This document shows, one piece after another, positions 12,901 through 22,677 of a DNA stretch of 64,000 nucleotides (its first letter is position 1; every line of letters starts with the position of its first letter). The DNA comes from Orthonyx spaldingii (lineage: Eukaryota > Chordata > Aves > Passeriformes > Orthonychidae), in the NCBI GenBank assembly GCA_013397795.1, contig VZTJ01006074.1:70731-134730 (forward strand), in the 5' to 3' direction. The notes beneath the pieces are model-generated. The model had not been told where the DNA came from and ran no database searches. It worked only from the letters and a program-made list of their open reading frames with translations. The translations under genes were made by a program, and so were the position numbers.

Positions 12901-15900
12901 TATCTTCACAGGGAAGGCCAGAGATCATGTTTTACCTATAAGCACTAATTTCTGGTCTGTGCTGGGTCCCAGTGCCATGTTACTATTTGCAGAATTGACA
13001 CAGCCAGGTTCTTGCAATTACTAAATGCTTACATGTGAGATGTAGGTTAAAGATAGGACTGTTTTTCTTTGTAGGCCACACACCACCTATCCTGTATGTG
13101 CTCGAGATAAACCAGATGCTGAGCATAAGTTACTCTTTAACAAAGCATCCTAGTGTTTTCACTTTACATAAAAAGCCAAGCTTTTTAACCATCAAGAATT
13201 TGGTTAATAAAAAACATGTGGAGGCAGCAGTCACAGCTCTGTTGCAACTCATCACAAAGATGCAGATTGTAAAAGAAGTTGCAGAATTTGCTTGTGTAAA
13301 TGTCAACAGAAGCTGGAGCTGATAGCTTTTGAGCCTCAATAATGCTGCTGTGAAGTTTGAAGTGCATACCCTTAAAGTGAGTTTAACGCAGGGATATAAA
13401 CCACCCCCAAAAATCAATCTGGGCAGAATTTTAGGTGAAGTGTTTTGCCTCTGTGCTTGTGGATTGCTGAGCTAGTAAAAGCAGCATTAGCTAATGCAGC
13501 TCCAGTAGGCCTTTTACTTCAAACTGTCTGAAATTTGGGATTTCTACAGCAGCCTAGTCTAGAAGAATGTAAGCTTTTTTATATTTGTAAGAAAAATTAC
13601 CCCTGCTGAGAAATCTATAATAAACAGTGATGAAATATTTTGACTGTGTGTAAACAAATTGAATTCTGGACTTAATGTACTTTAAAACATCTGGCCCGAC
13701 TGTTGTCGGGGTGGTGATGGTGACAGGAAAGCAATAGAAGAATATTTTAAAAACTAGACTAGAAAAATCCACAACACAATCATTTTTGGAGAAGCAAATA
13801 ATGGGTATTCATCTCTAAAGTGTATTCTCTGGCCACAGGCATCATCCTCTGCTCTCCAAAAGATCTGCCAAAAATTCTAAAACTTAGGTGGGAAATATGT
13901 TTGTTTGGAACAAAACTAAAGAAAAGACATAAATCAGTTTTTAATGAAAAAGACAGCAGTATAATGAATATCTGAAAATGCAGTAATACTTTCATATTTA
14001 CTATAATAATCTTCTTGACTACCTAGATGGAGATGTTTTACCTGAAAACACCACTGACACTTCCAGTGAAATACCAAGAACTCTGGTGGATGCATCGGAC
14101 TTTGAGTGTTCCCTCTGCATGAGGTATGACTGTGTTGACCTGGCATTAACATAAGAAAGCCTCTCTAGCTTCTGAAAAAAGTTTTCATGGTGTAAGAAGA
14201 GAAACCTGCCAGAGAATGTCTAAATCATTACTCTGTTCCTTTTTGCTGAACCTTACATCTGATGAATCTTTACAGATGTGGTTTTCTCTATTATGTATGG
14301 TGTTCTCCATTGTTTACCACTTCTAAAAATGAAAACCTTTTTTGGCTCCATAGATAACACTGTCACCTGTGCTTTATACAAAAGCAGGAAAGAAAGAAAG
14401 GGCTAGGACTACTCACTCCTCTCCACACAGTGGGAATTGTTTTTGTTGGCAGCTTAGCTTTTCTGTTCCATGTTTTCATGTTAAGGTTGTTCTACGAACC
14501 TGTTACCACACCCTGTGGACACACCTTTTGCCTCAAATGCCTGGAGCGTTGCCTTGACCATAATCCACTTTGCCCACTCTGCAAGGAAAAGCTGTCAGAA
14601 GTAAGTATGTCCTTGCCCCAATTAACAAAACTGCACAAAGTTGTGTTCTTCTGAAAGCATCTATGTGGAGATTTTCTGTGCTCTGCTTGTGAGCTGCATC
14701 AAAAGCAATGTGGTCAGCAAAGTGAGGGAAGTGATTCTGCCCCTCTACTCCTCTCTAGTGAGACCCCCCCTGGAGTGCTGCATCCAGCTCTGGGGTCCCC
14801 AGCACAGGGGAGCAAGTCCAGACAAGGACCATGAACATGGTCTGGGGCTGGAGCACCTCTCCTATGAAGAAAGGCTGAGAGTGTTGTGGTTATTCAGCCT
14901 GGTGAGGAAAAGGCTCTGGGGAGACCTGATCTGAGCCTTACAGTACTTCAACGGGGTTTATAAAAAAGATAGGGACAGAATTTTTACAGAGGGGTAATCT
15001 TTTTAAAGTAAAAGAGAGTTGATTTGATCAGAAGAAATTAGATGTAAGAAATTTTTTGCCATGAGGGTGATGAAACACTGGAAGAGGTAGCCCAGGAAGT
15101 TGGCAGATGCTCCATCCTTGGCAATATTAAAGGTCAGGTTGGATGGGGTCTCTGAGTAACCTGATTCATTTGAAGATGAATCTGCTCACCGAAGGGGTTG
15201 GACTGGATGACATTTAAAGATCCCTTCCAACCCAAACTATTCTATGATTCTGTGAAACCAGAACAAGACAGTACCAACAGCATCAAGCTGTGCACAGACC
15301 TCATTTACACAAGGATATATTTGGCATTTGTTGGAAGACAAGTGGTTTTGCTGGTTCTTAAAGGAATGGAGACTTCCAGTATCACATCAGGCTCATGCCT
15401 GGGAACCCCCAGCCATAGTCCTGTTCAAACCACATTTCCAGTTTGTGTATCTATCTGTGGTGAGCAAGGAATGGTTGCTCCTTGGTCAACACTTGTCAAC
15501 AGCAGACATAAGGTATCCCATACTTAGTACTTCCTGCAGTAAGCTAACAGTTGTAGATGAAAAAGATACATGTATCTTTGCAAAAGTGAGGAAGGACTGC
15601 CTTTTCTTCCTGGTAGTGCAACTTCAGCCAAAAAAGGGTATGGGATTGGAGTTAAAAAGGACAGTGGGGTGAACCACATATGCTGAAGTGGAAGTTTTGG
15701 TGCTTGGAGGCTGAAAAGGGTGAGGAATCAGTACAGTCCTAACTAATGTGCATTTTGGCCTTAGGGAAGAATGGGTTGGGAGGAAGAGATGTTACTTGTC
15801 TTCTTGTTATCAGACTTAAGAGTTGACTCTTCCTTGTAGTTTCTGGCAAGCAGAACTTACAAGAAGACCGTCCTTACAGAAGAGTTGATAGTCCGTTACT

Positions 15901-18900
15901 TGCCAGAGGAATTATCTGAAAGGAAGAAAGTTTATGAGGAAGAAATGAAGGAATTGTCGAAGTAGGCACTCTTTATACTACTGACAACTGTTACAAAAAT
16001 GTATTTTCCAATCTAAATTACTGAAGAATCTTCATTTGCTTATGAAAATGCACCAAAGGAATGAATTTGTAAATGAGCCTGCCAGATGTTTTGTATTTTG
16101 GATGTGTATGTTGCAGATAAACAAGTAACAATGTGCTTGGATGGTGGAGAGGCACAACAGTATTCTTAAAATAAAGATAATTACATTTCCTCTGAAACAA
16201 TATAATAGCTTTAGAAGTTACAGTGGGGGGTTTCTGGGAGTAGAATTCAAATTACAAATGGGTTATACTTCAGGTCAGGAGAAGTTCAAGGATCCAATTT
16301 TGTCAGTGACTTGTAAATGTTGTGCTATAGCTCAGCTAAAAAGTAAAATAAAACATGCAGTTAATCCTGAAAAAATTAAGTGTAATAGTGGGCTGCTTCA
16401 AAATCAAAGGGGTTTGCTGAGTTTGGGGATTCTCTGCCATCTTGCTTTGAACATGGCTGGTTCTTAAGTATGTTGTCACCAAAATCTTGCCACGTGTATC
16501 TAAGTGAATGTATCAGGATGCATGTCTTTGGGAAATTGCCTATTTTCTGACTTTTTCCCTCTATGGAAGTAGGTTAGAGGGATTGTTTACTTAACGTATT
16601 CATGAAAAGTGTCCTGAAATATTGTTTATTTTGTGAAAACAGCAAACCTCGAAGAGATATGCGTTTACAAAGATTGAGTCTAAGGAAGCCATTTGTCTTT
16701 TATTAAGGATATATACTGAATATAGCAGCATCCAGAAAAAAAAGTGATTTTTTTTTAAAAACAATTTTCTTACAGTTTGAATAAAGATGTTCCCATCTTC
16801 GTATGTACCATGGCCTTTCCTACCATCCCTTGTCCACTCCATGTCTTTGAACCTCGTTATCGCCTAATGATAAGAAGATGCATGGAAACTGGTACCAAGC
16901 AGTTTGGCATGTGCTTAGCTGATGAATTAAAAGGGTAAGGAGATGAGCTGAAAATGTCCTGTTGTTGCAGAGCCTGCTGTGAGCTAATGGAATACTGCAG
17001 CACAGTATACTTGTCTCCCCAAACCACTGTGGTTCCTTCCAGTCCTGTATGAACCAATATTAAAGTTGCTTACTTCTTAGTTTTGAACTTTAAACATTCC
17101 TTTTTACACAAAGATGTAATTTTATTGCTCCCCTGTTGGATGATGGCAAGAATGCAACTCATGCTGCTACTACAGGCTCCAAAAATAGCACTTAATTGGC
17201 TGTGTGTTTGGAAAGCTTGCTGGCCTGTTTGTTCCAATGAAAGCTGACTGTCTGGGTAAGGTTTCTCCTCTGTCTACTCAGTTTAAAAAAACAAAACAAA
17301 AATAAGGCAAAACATCCAGATCTCCCATAGCTTTCCTGAATGAGTGGTATCATTTTAATGAGACAAAGTATACCCTTGGCTGAGAAGTCTGTTTTGCTGC
17401 TGAATGTTGAATTTGAATGTTTGTCTTTACTGCTGTGTTGCAATGTCTAAACTATCTGCAGTGAGTGGGTTACGTTGTCTTTCTATATGATCATACCTTT
17501 CATTCATTTTTGTGAACTCTGACACTCATGTGTTTCCAGCTCCCTATGCAGAGACTGACTAGATTAAAGGTCCCTTACAACACAAAACTATTCTGAGATT
17601 CTACGAAAGCCTTCAAGTTTAAGTATTTCACAGATAATGCGGTTTTGAGACCGTGCTCATGGCAGAAACAGGTGATCTTGAGAGGTCTGCCTTATGAGAT
17701 GCAGTAGTTGCTGACTTCAGAGTTGCATTGGCTTGATGCAGGCTGTAGAATGGGTGATGAGCATGGGAATTTTTAAGAACACATTAGACACGCATCCTCA
17801 GGAGGAGTATTTTTGTATGTGATCGTCACTGGAGCTGAGAGGGGGGCAGTCATTACTAAGGCTTGGCAGCCTTTCCTTGTCCACTTCATGTTTTTGGGGG
17901 GGTGGGTATATTTTATTTTTCTCCCAGACTGGACAGTGAGGTAGCTGTAAGAATACAGGAGATGCTGCAGGTTCCAGTCAGCTGTGGCTGTGCTGCAATG
18001 CCATTTGGCTTGCTGTCAGTACTGCACTCTGTGGAATACAGACTCCAGCAGCAGCTGATGCTCCACAGTCCCTTTCAGACCTATTACAAATTTTCTGGAA
18101 GCAAATACTTGTGAGAGTAAGGACAGAATTACCCTAGGACTTCAGTGATAACTCTCCTCACATCCACGCAGGCTTGTAGAAGAGCCAAACGTACTTGGAG
18201 TCAGGTGTGATAATAACAGAGGGCCAAGACGTTACCATCCCCAAAACACAGTAATTGGTTTGTTAGATAACATCATGAAGGATATTTTAAGATGCAGCTG
18301 TATGGATAGATTTCTGTGTCCTCTCTGTTTTGAGTTACTAAAATAATTAAACTTTTTGATCATGATAACTTAAACACTGAAGTGCAGGAAGCCTTCATCT
18401 GCAGACACCTGGCAGGCTGTTCCAGCGTCTTACACAAGTAAAGAAGTTCTTCTGTTTATTCAGAATTGCGAAATCAACTTGGGAATACAAGGATTGGGGA
18501 AACTTGTTTTTCCTCATCTGCTGAGACATGGATACATACCTCCCTTGAGAAACACAGTGACAAAGCATGTTTAGTTCATTACCTTCCTCTGTTTTATTTC
18601 TCCATTTTAACTTAAAATTGGTAAAAGAATATAAGCTCTTAATGTCGTCAGCACATTTTATGCCTGTGTCCAGGTGCTTTCTTGTCTCTTTGATTGAGGT
18701 CACTGTCTACCCAAAAGTAACTCCTCTAAGAACAACATAAAAGAAAAAATCATCGCTTCTATATTAATTTCTAAATCCAGTATGAATGTCACTAAAATCA
18801 TTAATTAAAAACAATTTTAATGTAGCTGTTTAAATAGTGTGTAGTGTAACATTGCTATAATAAACTAACAAACTTGCTTTTTTTAATCAGTCCTACTGGT

Positions 18901-21900
18901 AGAGCACCAGGACTTAGCTGTATGCAGCTCTGCTCCTCCCGCTCTGCCTGATTTTTTTGTGTACATTAGCTGGGAGAGAACAAGTTGTTCACAGTGGTGA
19001 GCTTCCCCCCCACCCCTCCCAAACTGGTGATTTCTGGTGGAGCAGAAACAGGAGACATTTCTTCATCACTCCATAAGAAATGGCCAATCCCTAGTAAAAG
19101 AAGCATTTCCCTGATAAAGAATTTATCAGACGCTGCAGGATTTGGTATCTTGAGATGAGACTAGATACAGTGCTTTCTCCTGCTTAGCAGTAGGCTGAGG
19201 TGTAGACCTGCAAATATGTTGGGATGAAGAGTCATTGTGCAATCAGCCTCTCAAGTGAAATCACTGCACTACAAAGGTAGACTTAAGTAAGCCTGATAAA
19301 GTAAAAGTTTATTGCATGCCTATTTCCAGGTATGACAAAAACCTGTGCCTACTTTAAATGTAATGGATTCAAATGTGCTTTTGTGAAGAGCATAGCTTGG
19401 GTTTGGTTTGACTTTGGTTTTTTTTTTTAAGGAAACAAATACAAGAAAAAACTTGCTGTAAAGAAAGCCTTTTTCTTATAAAGCCTGCAGTCTTCTGCTT
19501 ACACCTTGGAGTAGGGGGATAGCCCTCATAGCCATGCATTTCTTCCTCAGTTTTTGTACTTCCTTACAGTATCTTTGCCCATCTTGTTTTCTTTGCAAAC
19601 CAGATGAATTTGCCACCAGCAGCTGGCAACTCCCAGCATGAAACATGCTTCATTTAGTTTCCTGTCCCTTTCCAACCCTCCCACCCCACAAACATGCCCT
19701 GAAAATGCTGCTGCCCAGGTCCTCTGAGGGAAGGCAGAAAGGGTGGGGGTTGTGTGGCTTATGTGAATAAGCAGAAATGTATTGTCACCAAAGCAGAATC
19801 CTCTTTCAAATAATAAATGGTGAATTAGGCCCAGTATTTGTCCTGATGTCTATAAACACTTGTTGATGACTTCCCCTTTTATGCCCTTCTGTCATTTCAG
19901 ATTTGCAGATCATGGCTGTATATTAGAGATCAGGGACGTAAAGTTTTTTCCTGATGGACGCTCAGTTGTTGATACAGTTGGTGTCCGTCGTTTTAGGGTC
20001 TTAAGCCATGGCCAGCGAGATGGATATAACACAGCAAACATCGAGTATCTTGAAGATAAAAAGGTGATCTATGGTGCAAAGTTATTCATACCCATGTATT
20101 GCTGGATTCACTTAAACAGCCTTTCCTTGTTGCATTTCAAGCTAGCTGTGCATTATTTTTAAGCCAATATAATTACAAATACACTAAAGCTCTGTTTTAA
20201 AAACCATGGAACAAACTTTGTATCTTCTTTGCCTTTCTTGCTTTCTTCCCTTATTACCTCTGCTTAAAGTGTTACACTCCTTTCATGGATCTCAAAGTAG
20301 CTTCTAGGATGCTGAGGTCATGGTGTGTAGGTAAGGTCAGAGTAACATTTTAAAACTGGTACAGAATTTAAAGCCTTCTAAAAGCACATGCTCCTGTCGG
20401 TAGAGACTGACCGTTCTCTTGCACTGAACAGACAGTTGGCACACTTCATATGTCCTGCAAGCTCTCATTTACAGAACAAGTCCTCAAATAAATGTGGGAG
20501 TCTGCTGTTAAAATGAGTTCTTAGTGACATGTAGTTAACCATGCCCTGTACAAGCATCCATTAGAGCTGACTGAGAGCAGAGAAGTGCAGAGAGGGGAGT
20601 AGCTTTTAAAAACAAATCCTCTTAGCAAACCTGCATCAAGTGAGGTGTTTGTGATGGGTATTGGCCAAAGGCTGAATTTTTGGCCATGCTTTCTGGATCA
20701 TCTTCAGACCATGTCTGTAAAACCTTGGTAGCTATTAGCATTGAGCTCAGCAGTAATCTCCTGCCAGTTGATGAAGTCAGTTTGGTCATACAGCTCTAGT
20801 ACACTCTCATAGCTGAAGTGAAAGTCTGCAAAGCCTTAGTAGTGCTTTTCTAACCTGTACACGATGAGGCAGTTGTTTGCCAGGGCATGAAAGGTTGAGC
20901 TCATGGAGGGGCCTCTGCCTGTGAAAGGCTGGAATAGGCAGTCTGCTCAGAGTGAGGGCTCTGCTCTGTTTAAATCCCAAGTGAAGAGTGGTGAAACTCA
21001 GGTATACAGGCATTGTTTATAAATGGTGCCAGAGACCCACCTCTTCATAATTAGAGTGAGCTTTACCTTATCTCACACTGGAGGCTGGTGTCCAGTGCCC
21101 TGCATTTATGATATGTCTGATAGTGAAAAATCTCAGTCCAAAGATGCCTGTTTTGTATGCTCTTAGATACCTACCTTAAGATGAGATTAACTGCTCTCTA
21201 GAACTGCTTCTCCTCGATTGTGAAGGGCAGCTAGAGCAGCTAGATCAGATGTGTATCTGAGTGACTAGCATAGGTGAAATAACCCATGTCATGAGCACAT
21301 TGAAGGAGAAAAAAAACCCCAAACAACCTCAAACAAAATCCAAAATCAACCCCCCCCCCCAAAATCCCACAAATCACCAAGTTGTAGTGGTTTTTGCTTA
21401 TGCTTTTTTTTCCCCTATTAGCTAATAGTAGGCCTGTGCAACTAAAACACTCTGCTTCAATGAGGGTGTTTCTTCATGGCTGTTTCTGGTATTGGGAAAG
21501 CATCACTTTCCCTGCTTCCTGCCTGCTTGGGTGTCTACCCTCCTCCTTCTCCTTGGCTGTCCTACCATGGCCTTAACTTCTATAAAACAGTGCTGGTCTC
21601 TTAAGTGCTGTAGCCCCCCCGTCTCTGTGCTCGGTGGCAGTAGTGTTTGTTTTGTTTTGCCAGGTGATGTACCACTGTCCAGAAGTCATTCTGTGACAGG
21701 GACTCAAGGTTGTGGGTTTGAGATGATAAATATGATGTCCCAGGATTAGAGAGCATATTCTTCTGTTATGCCAGCATTTTGGAATGGATACCAGTGAGGC
21801 AGTTACTGCTCCAAGAAATGTCACTTCAGAACACCTAAGGGAGGGTAAAAAGACTCCAGCATCACAGGTTTGAAATCTGAGACTTAGGCACAGTTGGTTG

Positions 21901-22677
21901 AGATAAGGACATTTGAACAGCTGTAGTCACTGCATTATTTTGCTTCGTTTGCTTCTGGAGAAGCATATGGACTCCACGGTATCAAACCTGTTTTTGTTCC
22001 ATCTCCCTTCTTCTAACAACAAGGTTGAAGGACCAGAATATGAAGAACTTGTCCGCCTTCATGATTCAGTCTACGATCAAGCTGTTGCCTGGTTTACTTC
22101 TCTTAAAGACAACATGAAAGCGCAAATTCTCAATCATTTTGGATCTATGCCAGGAAAAGAACCAGAGCCACAGGTAATAAAACCTGCCTACTTATGCAGC
22201 CTTATTCTGCTCAGAGTTTTAGCACTAGACTGTTTCCTGACAGATTTTTGCTGTGGTTTGTACATTGGAGACTTTTATTTACCCTATTTTAGTCTGTTGG
22301 CATGAAACATGATAAACAATATACCTATGTAATTTGGTAGCTGAAGAGATAAGTCTTAATGGTGTATACAGATAAAGAGAACACCTGCAATTTAGTGTTC
22401 AGCTGTTGCCTGTTCTGTGGTGGCTTTCCTAGCAAGTAGAAGGTGAGAAAGAAGGTGACGTTCATCATGGGACTCTGCTGGTGAATACATAATTGCATGT
22501 TTTTCCATTCTTTTGCAGAGCAACCCCAGTGGTCCTGCCTGGTACTGGTGGCTCTTGGCAGTGTTGCCTCTGGAAAACAGAGCTCAGCTGGCTATATTGG
22601 CTATGACCTCCCTGAAAGATCGTCTGATCGCCATCAGACGCGTGTTGATATTTGTGACTCGCAAAAGACCCAGATAA
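6831..22677 (+). CDS. LONRF2: LONRF2, RING/LON-domain E3 ubiquitin ligase (exons 2-12, 5' partial)
   Basis: Eleven exons join in frame: 6831-6949, 10155-10277, 11213-11374, 11836-12061, 14027-14123, 14486-14600, 15840-15961, 16776-16934, 19901-20063, 22024-22173 and 22519-22677. They give 531 residues, all with GT-AG introns and matching phases. Visible residues 1-85 are TPR-like helices. The linker runs to about 235. A C3HC4 RING has ligands C238, C241, C253, H255, C258, C261, C272 and C275. The LON substrate-binding domain covers about 325-525. LONRF proteins are RING-type ubiquitin ligases; LONRF2 has been reported to act on misfolded proteins in neurons. LONRF2 is preferred over LONRF1 and LONRF3 because of the segments VEGPEYEELVRLHDSV and EPEPQSNPSGPAW, remembered as LONRF2-like, not from a search. 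Family members are about 750 residues, so roughly 220 N-terminal residues, including the first RING, lie in an exon left of the window. The reading frame has no lesions. Confidence 0.87.
6950..10154 (+). other. LONRF2: LONRF2 intron 2
   Basis: About 3.2 kb with GT and AG ends. Open frames that extend exon 2 into the first 300 bases are incidental. I see no repeat of a known family. A short CpG-richer patch near 8858-8935 (CAGCCGCGAGGGACGAG and GATGGCGGCGTG) is the only compositional feature. Confidence 0.6.
10155..10277 (+). CDS. LONRF2: LONRF2 exon 3 (second TPR-like unit)
   Basis: The acceptor is TGTGAACAG ending at 10154 and the donor is GTATAA at 10278. The exon is 41 codons, phase 0 to 0, from GHYVKAKALSGLERTEEALK to NPEWSSMKKEAQK. 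The spacing of Y, A, L and the closing NPEW fit one TPR unit (visible residues 41-81). It follows directly on exon 2, so the two exons make a TPR pair. Confidence 0.9.
10278..11212 (+). other. LONRF2: LONRF2 intron 3
   Basis: About 0.9 kb with a pyrimidine-rich 3' end. No repeat or conserved motif is recognised; overlapping minus-strand open frames near 10784-11148 look incidental. Confidence 0.6.
11213..11374 (+). CDS. LONRF2: LONRF2 exon 4 (start of linker)
   Basis: A pyrimidine-rich acceptor ends ACTAG at 11212 and the donor is GTAAAG at 11375. The exon is 54 codons, phase 0 to 0, beginning IMCEMFFPAFENVHDSL and ending VAGSSK. It is serine-rich with no recognisable domain, and it bridges the TPR region to the RING region. 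Confidence 0.85.
11375..11835 (+). other. LONRF2: LONRF2 intron 4
   Basis: A short intron of 461 bases with consensus ends and a T-rich tract before the acceptor. Nothing else is recognised in it. Confidence 0.7.
11836..12061 (+). CDS. LONRF2: LONRF2 exon 5 (linker)
   Basis: The acceptor is TTTTTTTAG ending at 11835 and the donor is GTTTGT at 12062. It enters in phase 0 and leaves in phase 1 (75 codons plus one base). The encoded linker includes SVSPHVLDLYFEDDKKSLGA and a basic patch, LKRKLSSDMRD. The frame stays open beyond the donor to a TGA at 12256-12258, which would give a hydrophobic tail if the intron were kept (see findings). Confidence 0.85.
12062..14026 (+). other. LONRF2: LONRF2 intron 5
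   Basis: About 2 kb. The first 197 bases continue the exon 5 reading frame to a TGA at 12256-12258, overlapped upstream by ATTAAA. A small perfect hairpin, CCCGAC-TGTT-GTCGGG, lies at 13695-13710. No transposon is recognised. Confidence 0.6.
14027..14123 (+). CDS. LONRF2: LONRF2 exon 6 (start of RING)
   Basis: The acceptor is ACTACCTAG ending at 14026 and the donor is GTATGA at 14124. Both ends split codons, and they fit exons 5 and 7. It encodes an acidic, Thr/Ser-rich stretch followed by VDASDFECSLCM, which supplies the first two RING zinc ligands (visible C238 and C241). Confidence 0.9.
14124..14485 (+). other. LONRF2: LONRF2 intron 6
   Basis: A 362-base intron that divides the RING-coding sequence after the second cysteine pair. 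It has a T-rich 3' part and no repeat. Confidence 0.7.
14486..14600 (+). CDS. LONRF2: LONRF2 exon 7 (main part of RING)
   Basis: The acceptor is CATGTTAAG ending at 14485 and the donor is GTAAGT at 14601. After the split Arg codon it reads LFYEPVTTPCGHTFCLKCLE and so on to CPLCKEKLSE. This supplies the remaining six ligands of the C3HC4 RING (C253, H255, C258, C261, C272, C275). No ligand is lost, so the RING should bind two zinc ions and recruit an E2 enzyme. A CR1 copy starts about 100 bases after the donor. Confidence 0.93.
14601..15839 (+). other. LONRF2: LONRF2 intron 7
   Basis: About 1.2 kb, nearly half of it a sense-oriented CR1 copy (14698-15256). The remainder, 15257-15839, has no recognisable element. 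Confidence 0.7.
14698..15256 (+). mobile_element. CR1 LINE, 5'-truncated copy with intact 3' end
   Basis: It starts ATCAAAAGCAATGTGGTCAG and runs through CTCTACTCCTCTCTAGTGAG and TGGAGCACCTCTCCTATGAA. It ends CCCAAACTATTCTATGATTC TGTGA, the standard avian CR1 terminus. It retains the C-terminal part of ORF2, with stops. It lies in the same orientation as LONRF2 and supplies about 560 bases of intron 7. Confidence 0.93.
15840..15961 (+). CDS. LONRF2: LONRF2 exon 8 (RING-LON connector)
   Basis: The acceptor is CTTGTAG ending at 15839 and the donor is GTAGGC at 15962. It is 40 codons plus two bases, reading FLASRTYKKTVLTEELIVRY and then LPEELSERKKVYEEEMKELS. This charged helical connector between RING and LON is characteristic of the LONRF family. 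Confidence 0.9.
15962..16775 (+). other. LONRF2: LONRF2 intron 8
   Basis: About 0.8 kb of AT-rich sequence ending in a T-rich tract. An open frame at 16141-16467 has no recognisable product. No repeat family is seen. Confidence 0.6.
16776..16934 (+). CDS. LONRF2: LONRF2 exon 9 (start of LON domain)
   Basis: The acceptor is TTCTTACAG ending at 16775 and the donor is GTAAGG at 16935. Split codons at both ends fit exons 8 and 10. It encodes VPIFVCTMAFPTIPCPLHVF and then EPRYRLMIRRCMETGTKQFGM, the first strands and helix of the LON N-terminal substrate-binding fold. This fold recognises clients; no protease part exists in this family. Confidence 0.93.
17551..17607 (+). mobile_element. CR1 LINE 3' tail fragment
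   Basis: GACTGACTAGATTAAAGGTC followed by CCTTACAACACAAAACTATTC and TGAGATTCTACGA matches the last 50-60 bases of avian CR1 with scattered changes. It is a very short, old remnant. Confidence 0.65.
18395..18475 (-). mobile_element. Diverged CR1 LINE fragment
   Basis: The + strand reads GGCAGGCTGTTCCAGCGTCT and then AAGTAAAGAAGTTCTTCTG. This is the reverse complement of the CR1 block encoding the conserved NFFT...W-N-LP segment near the ORF2 end. Similarity fades beyond 18475. Confidence 0.55.
19901..20063 (+). CDS. LONRF2: LONRF2 exon 10 (LON domain, middle)
   Basis: The acceptor is GTCATTTCAG ending at 19900 and the donor is GTGATC at 20064. After completing a split Gly codon it reads FADHGCILEIRDVKFFPDGR, then SVVDTVGVRRFRVLSHGQRDGY to EYLEDKK. 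The G-x-x-L-E-I and G-x-x-R-F-R-V patterns are the conserved LON beta strands. Confidence 0.93.
20064..22023 (+). other. LONRF2: LONRF2 intron 10
   Basis: About 2 kb. A low-complexity A/C block with a run of ten or more C lies at 21309-21375. The rest shows no repeat family or coding sequence. Confidence 0.6.
21309..21375. repeat. A/C-rich low-complexity block with C run
   Basis: AAAAAACCCCAAACAACCTC leads into a run of C at about 21350-21360. On the opposite strand this is the G/T-rich simple sequence common in birds. It could form a C-rich/G-quadruplex structure. Confidence 0.6.
22024..22173 (+). CDS. LONRF2: LONRF2 exon 11 (LON domain, helical part)
   Basis: The acceptor ends ACAACAAG at 22023, with a weak tract near the AG and stronger pyrimidines upstream. 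The donor is GTAATA at 22174. It is 50 codons, phase 0 to 0, starting VEGPEYEELVRLHDSVYDQA and ending EPEPQ. The EGPEYEEL and EPEPQ segments are the main reason for choosing LONRF2 over its two paralogues. Confidence 0.9.
22174..22518 (+). other. LONRF2: LONRF2 intron 11
   Basis: A 345-base intron between the last two coding exons. No repeat is seen. The exon 11 frame stays open into the intron until about 22305. Confidence 0.7.
22519..22677 (+). CDS. LONRF2: LONRF2 exon 12 (LON C-terminus and stop)
   Basis: The acceptor is TTTTGCAG ending at 22518. An alternative AG two bases later would break the frame. It has 52 codons and TAA at 22675-22677. It reads SNPSGPAWYWWLLAVLPLEN, then a helix LKDRLIAIRRVLIFVTRKRPR. 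The GPAW-WW motif and the closing helix are typical of LONRF C-termini. Confidence 0.92.
   Translation, partial: SNPSGPAWYWWLLAVLPLENRAQLAILAMTSLKDRLIAIRRVLIFVTRKRPR

Larger units (their letters stand above)
16935..19900 (+). other. LONRF2: LONRF2 intron 9
   Basis: About 3 kb within the LON-coding part. It contains two small CR1 fragments in opposite orientations (17551-17607 on + and 18395-18475 on -). A short stretch near 17863-18114 stays open but has no recognisable domain. Confidence 0.6.

Noticed and set aside
13695..13710. Perfect 6-base hairpin CCCGAC-TGTT-GTCGGG in intron 5
   Set aside because: Too short for a microRNA precursor and with no further pairing around it.
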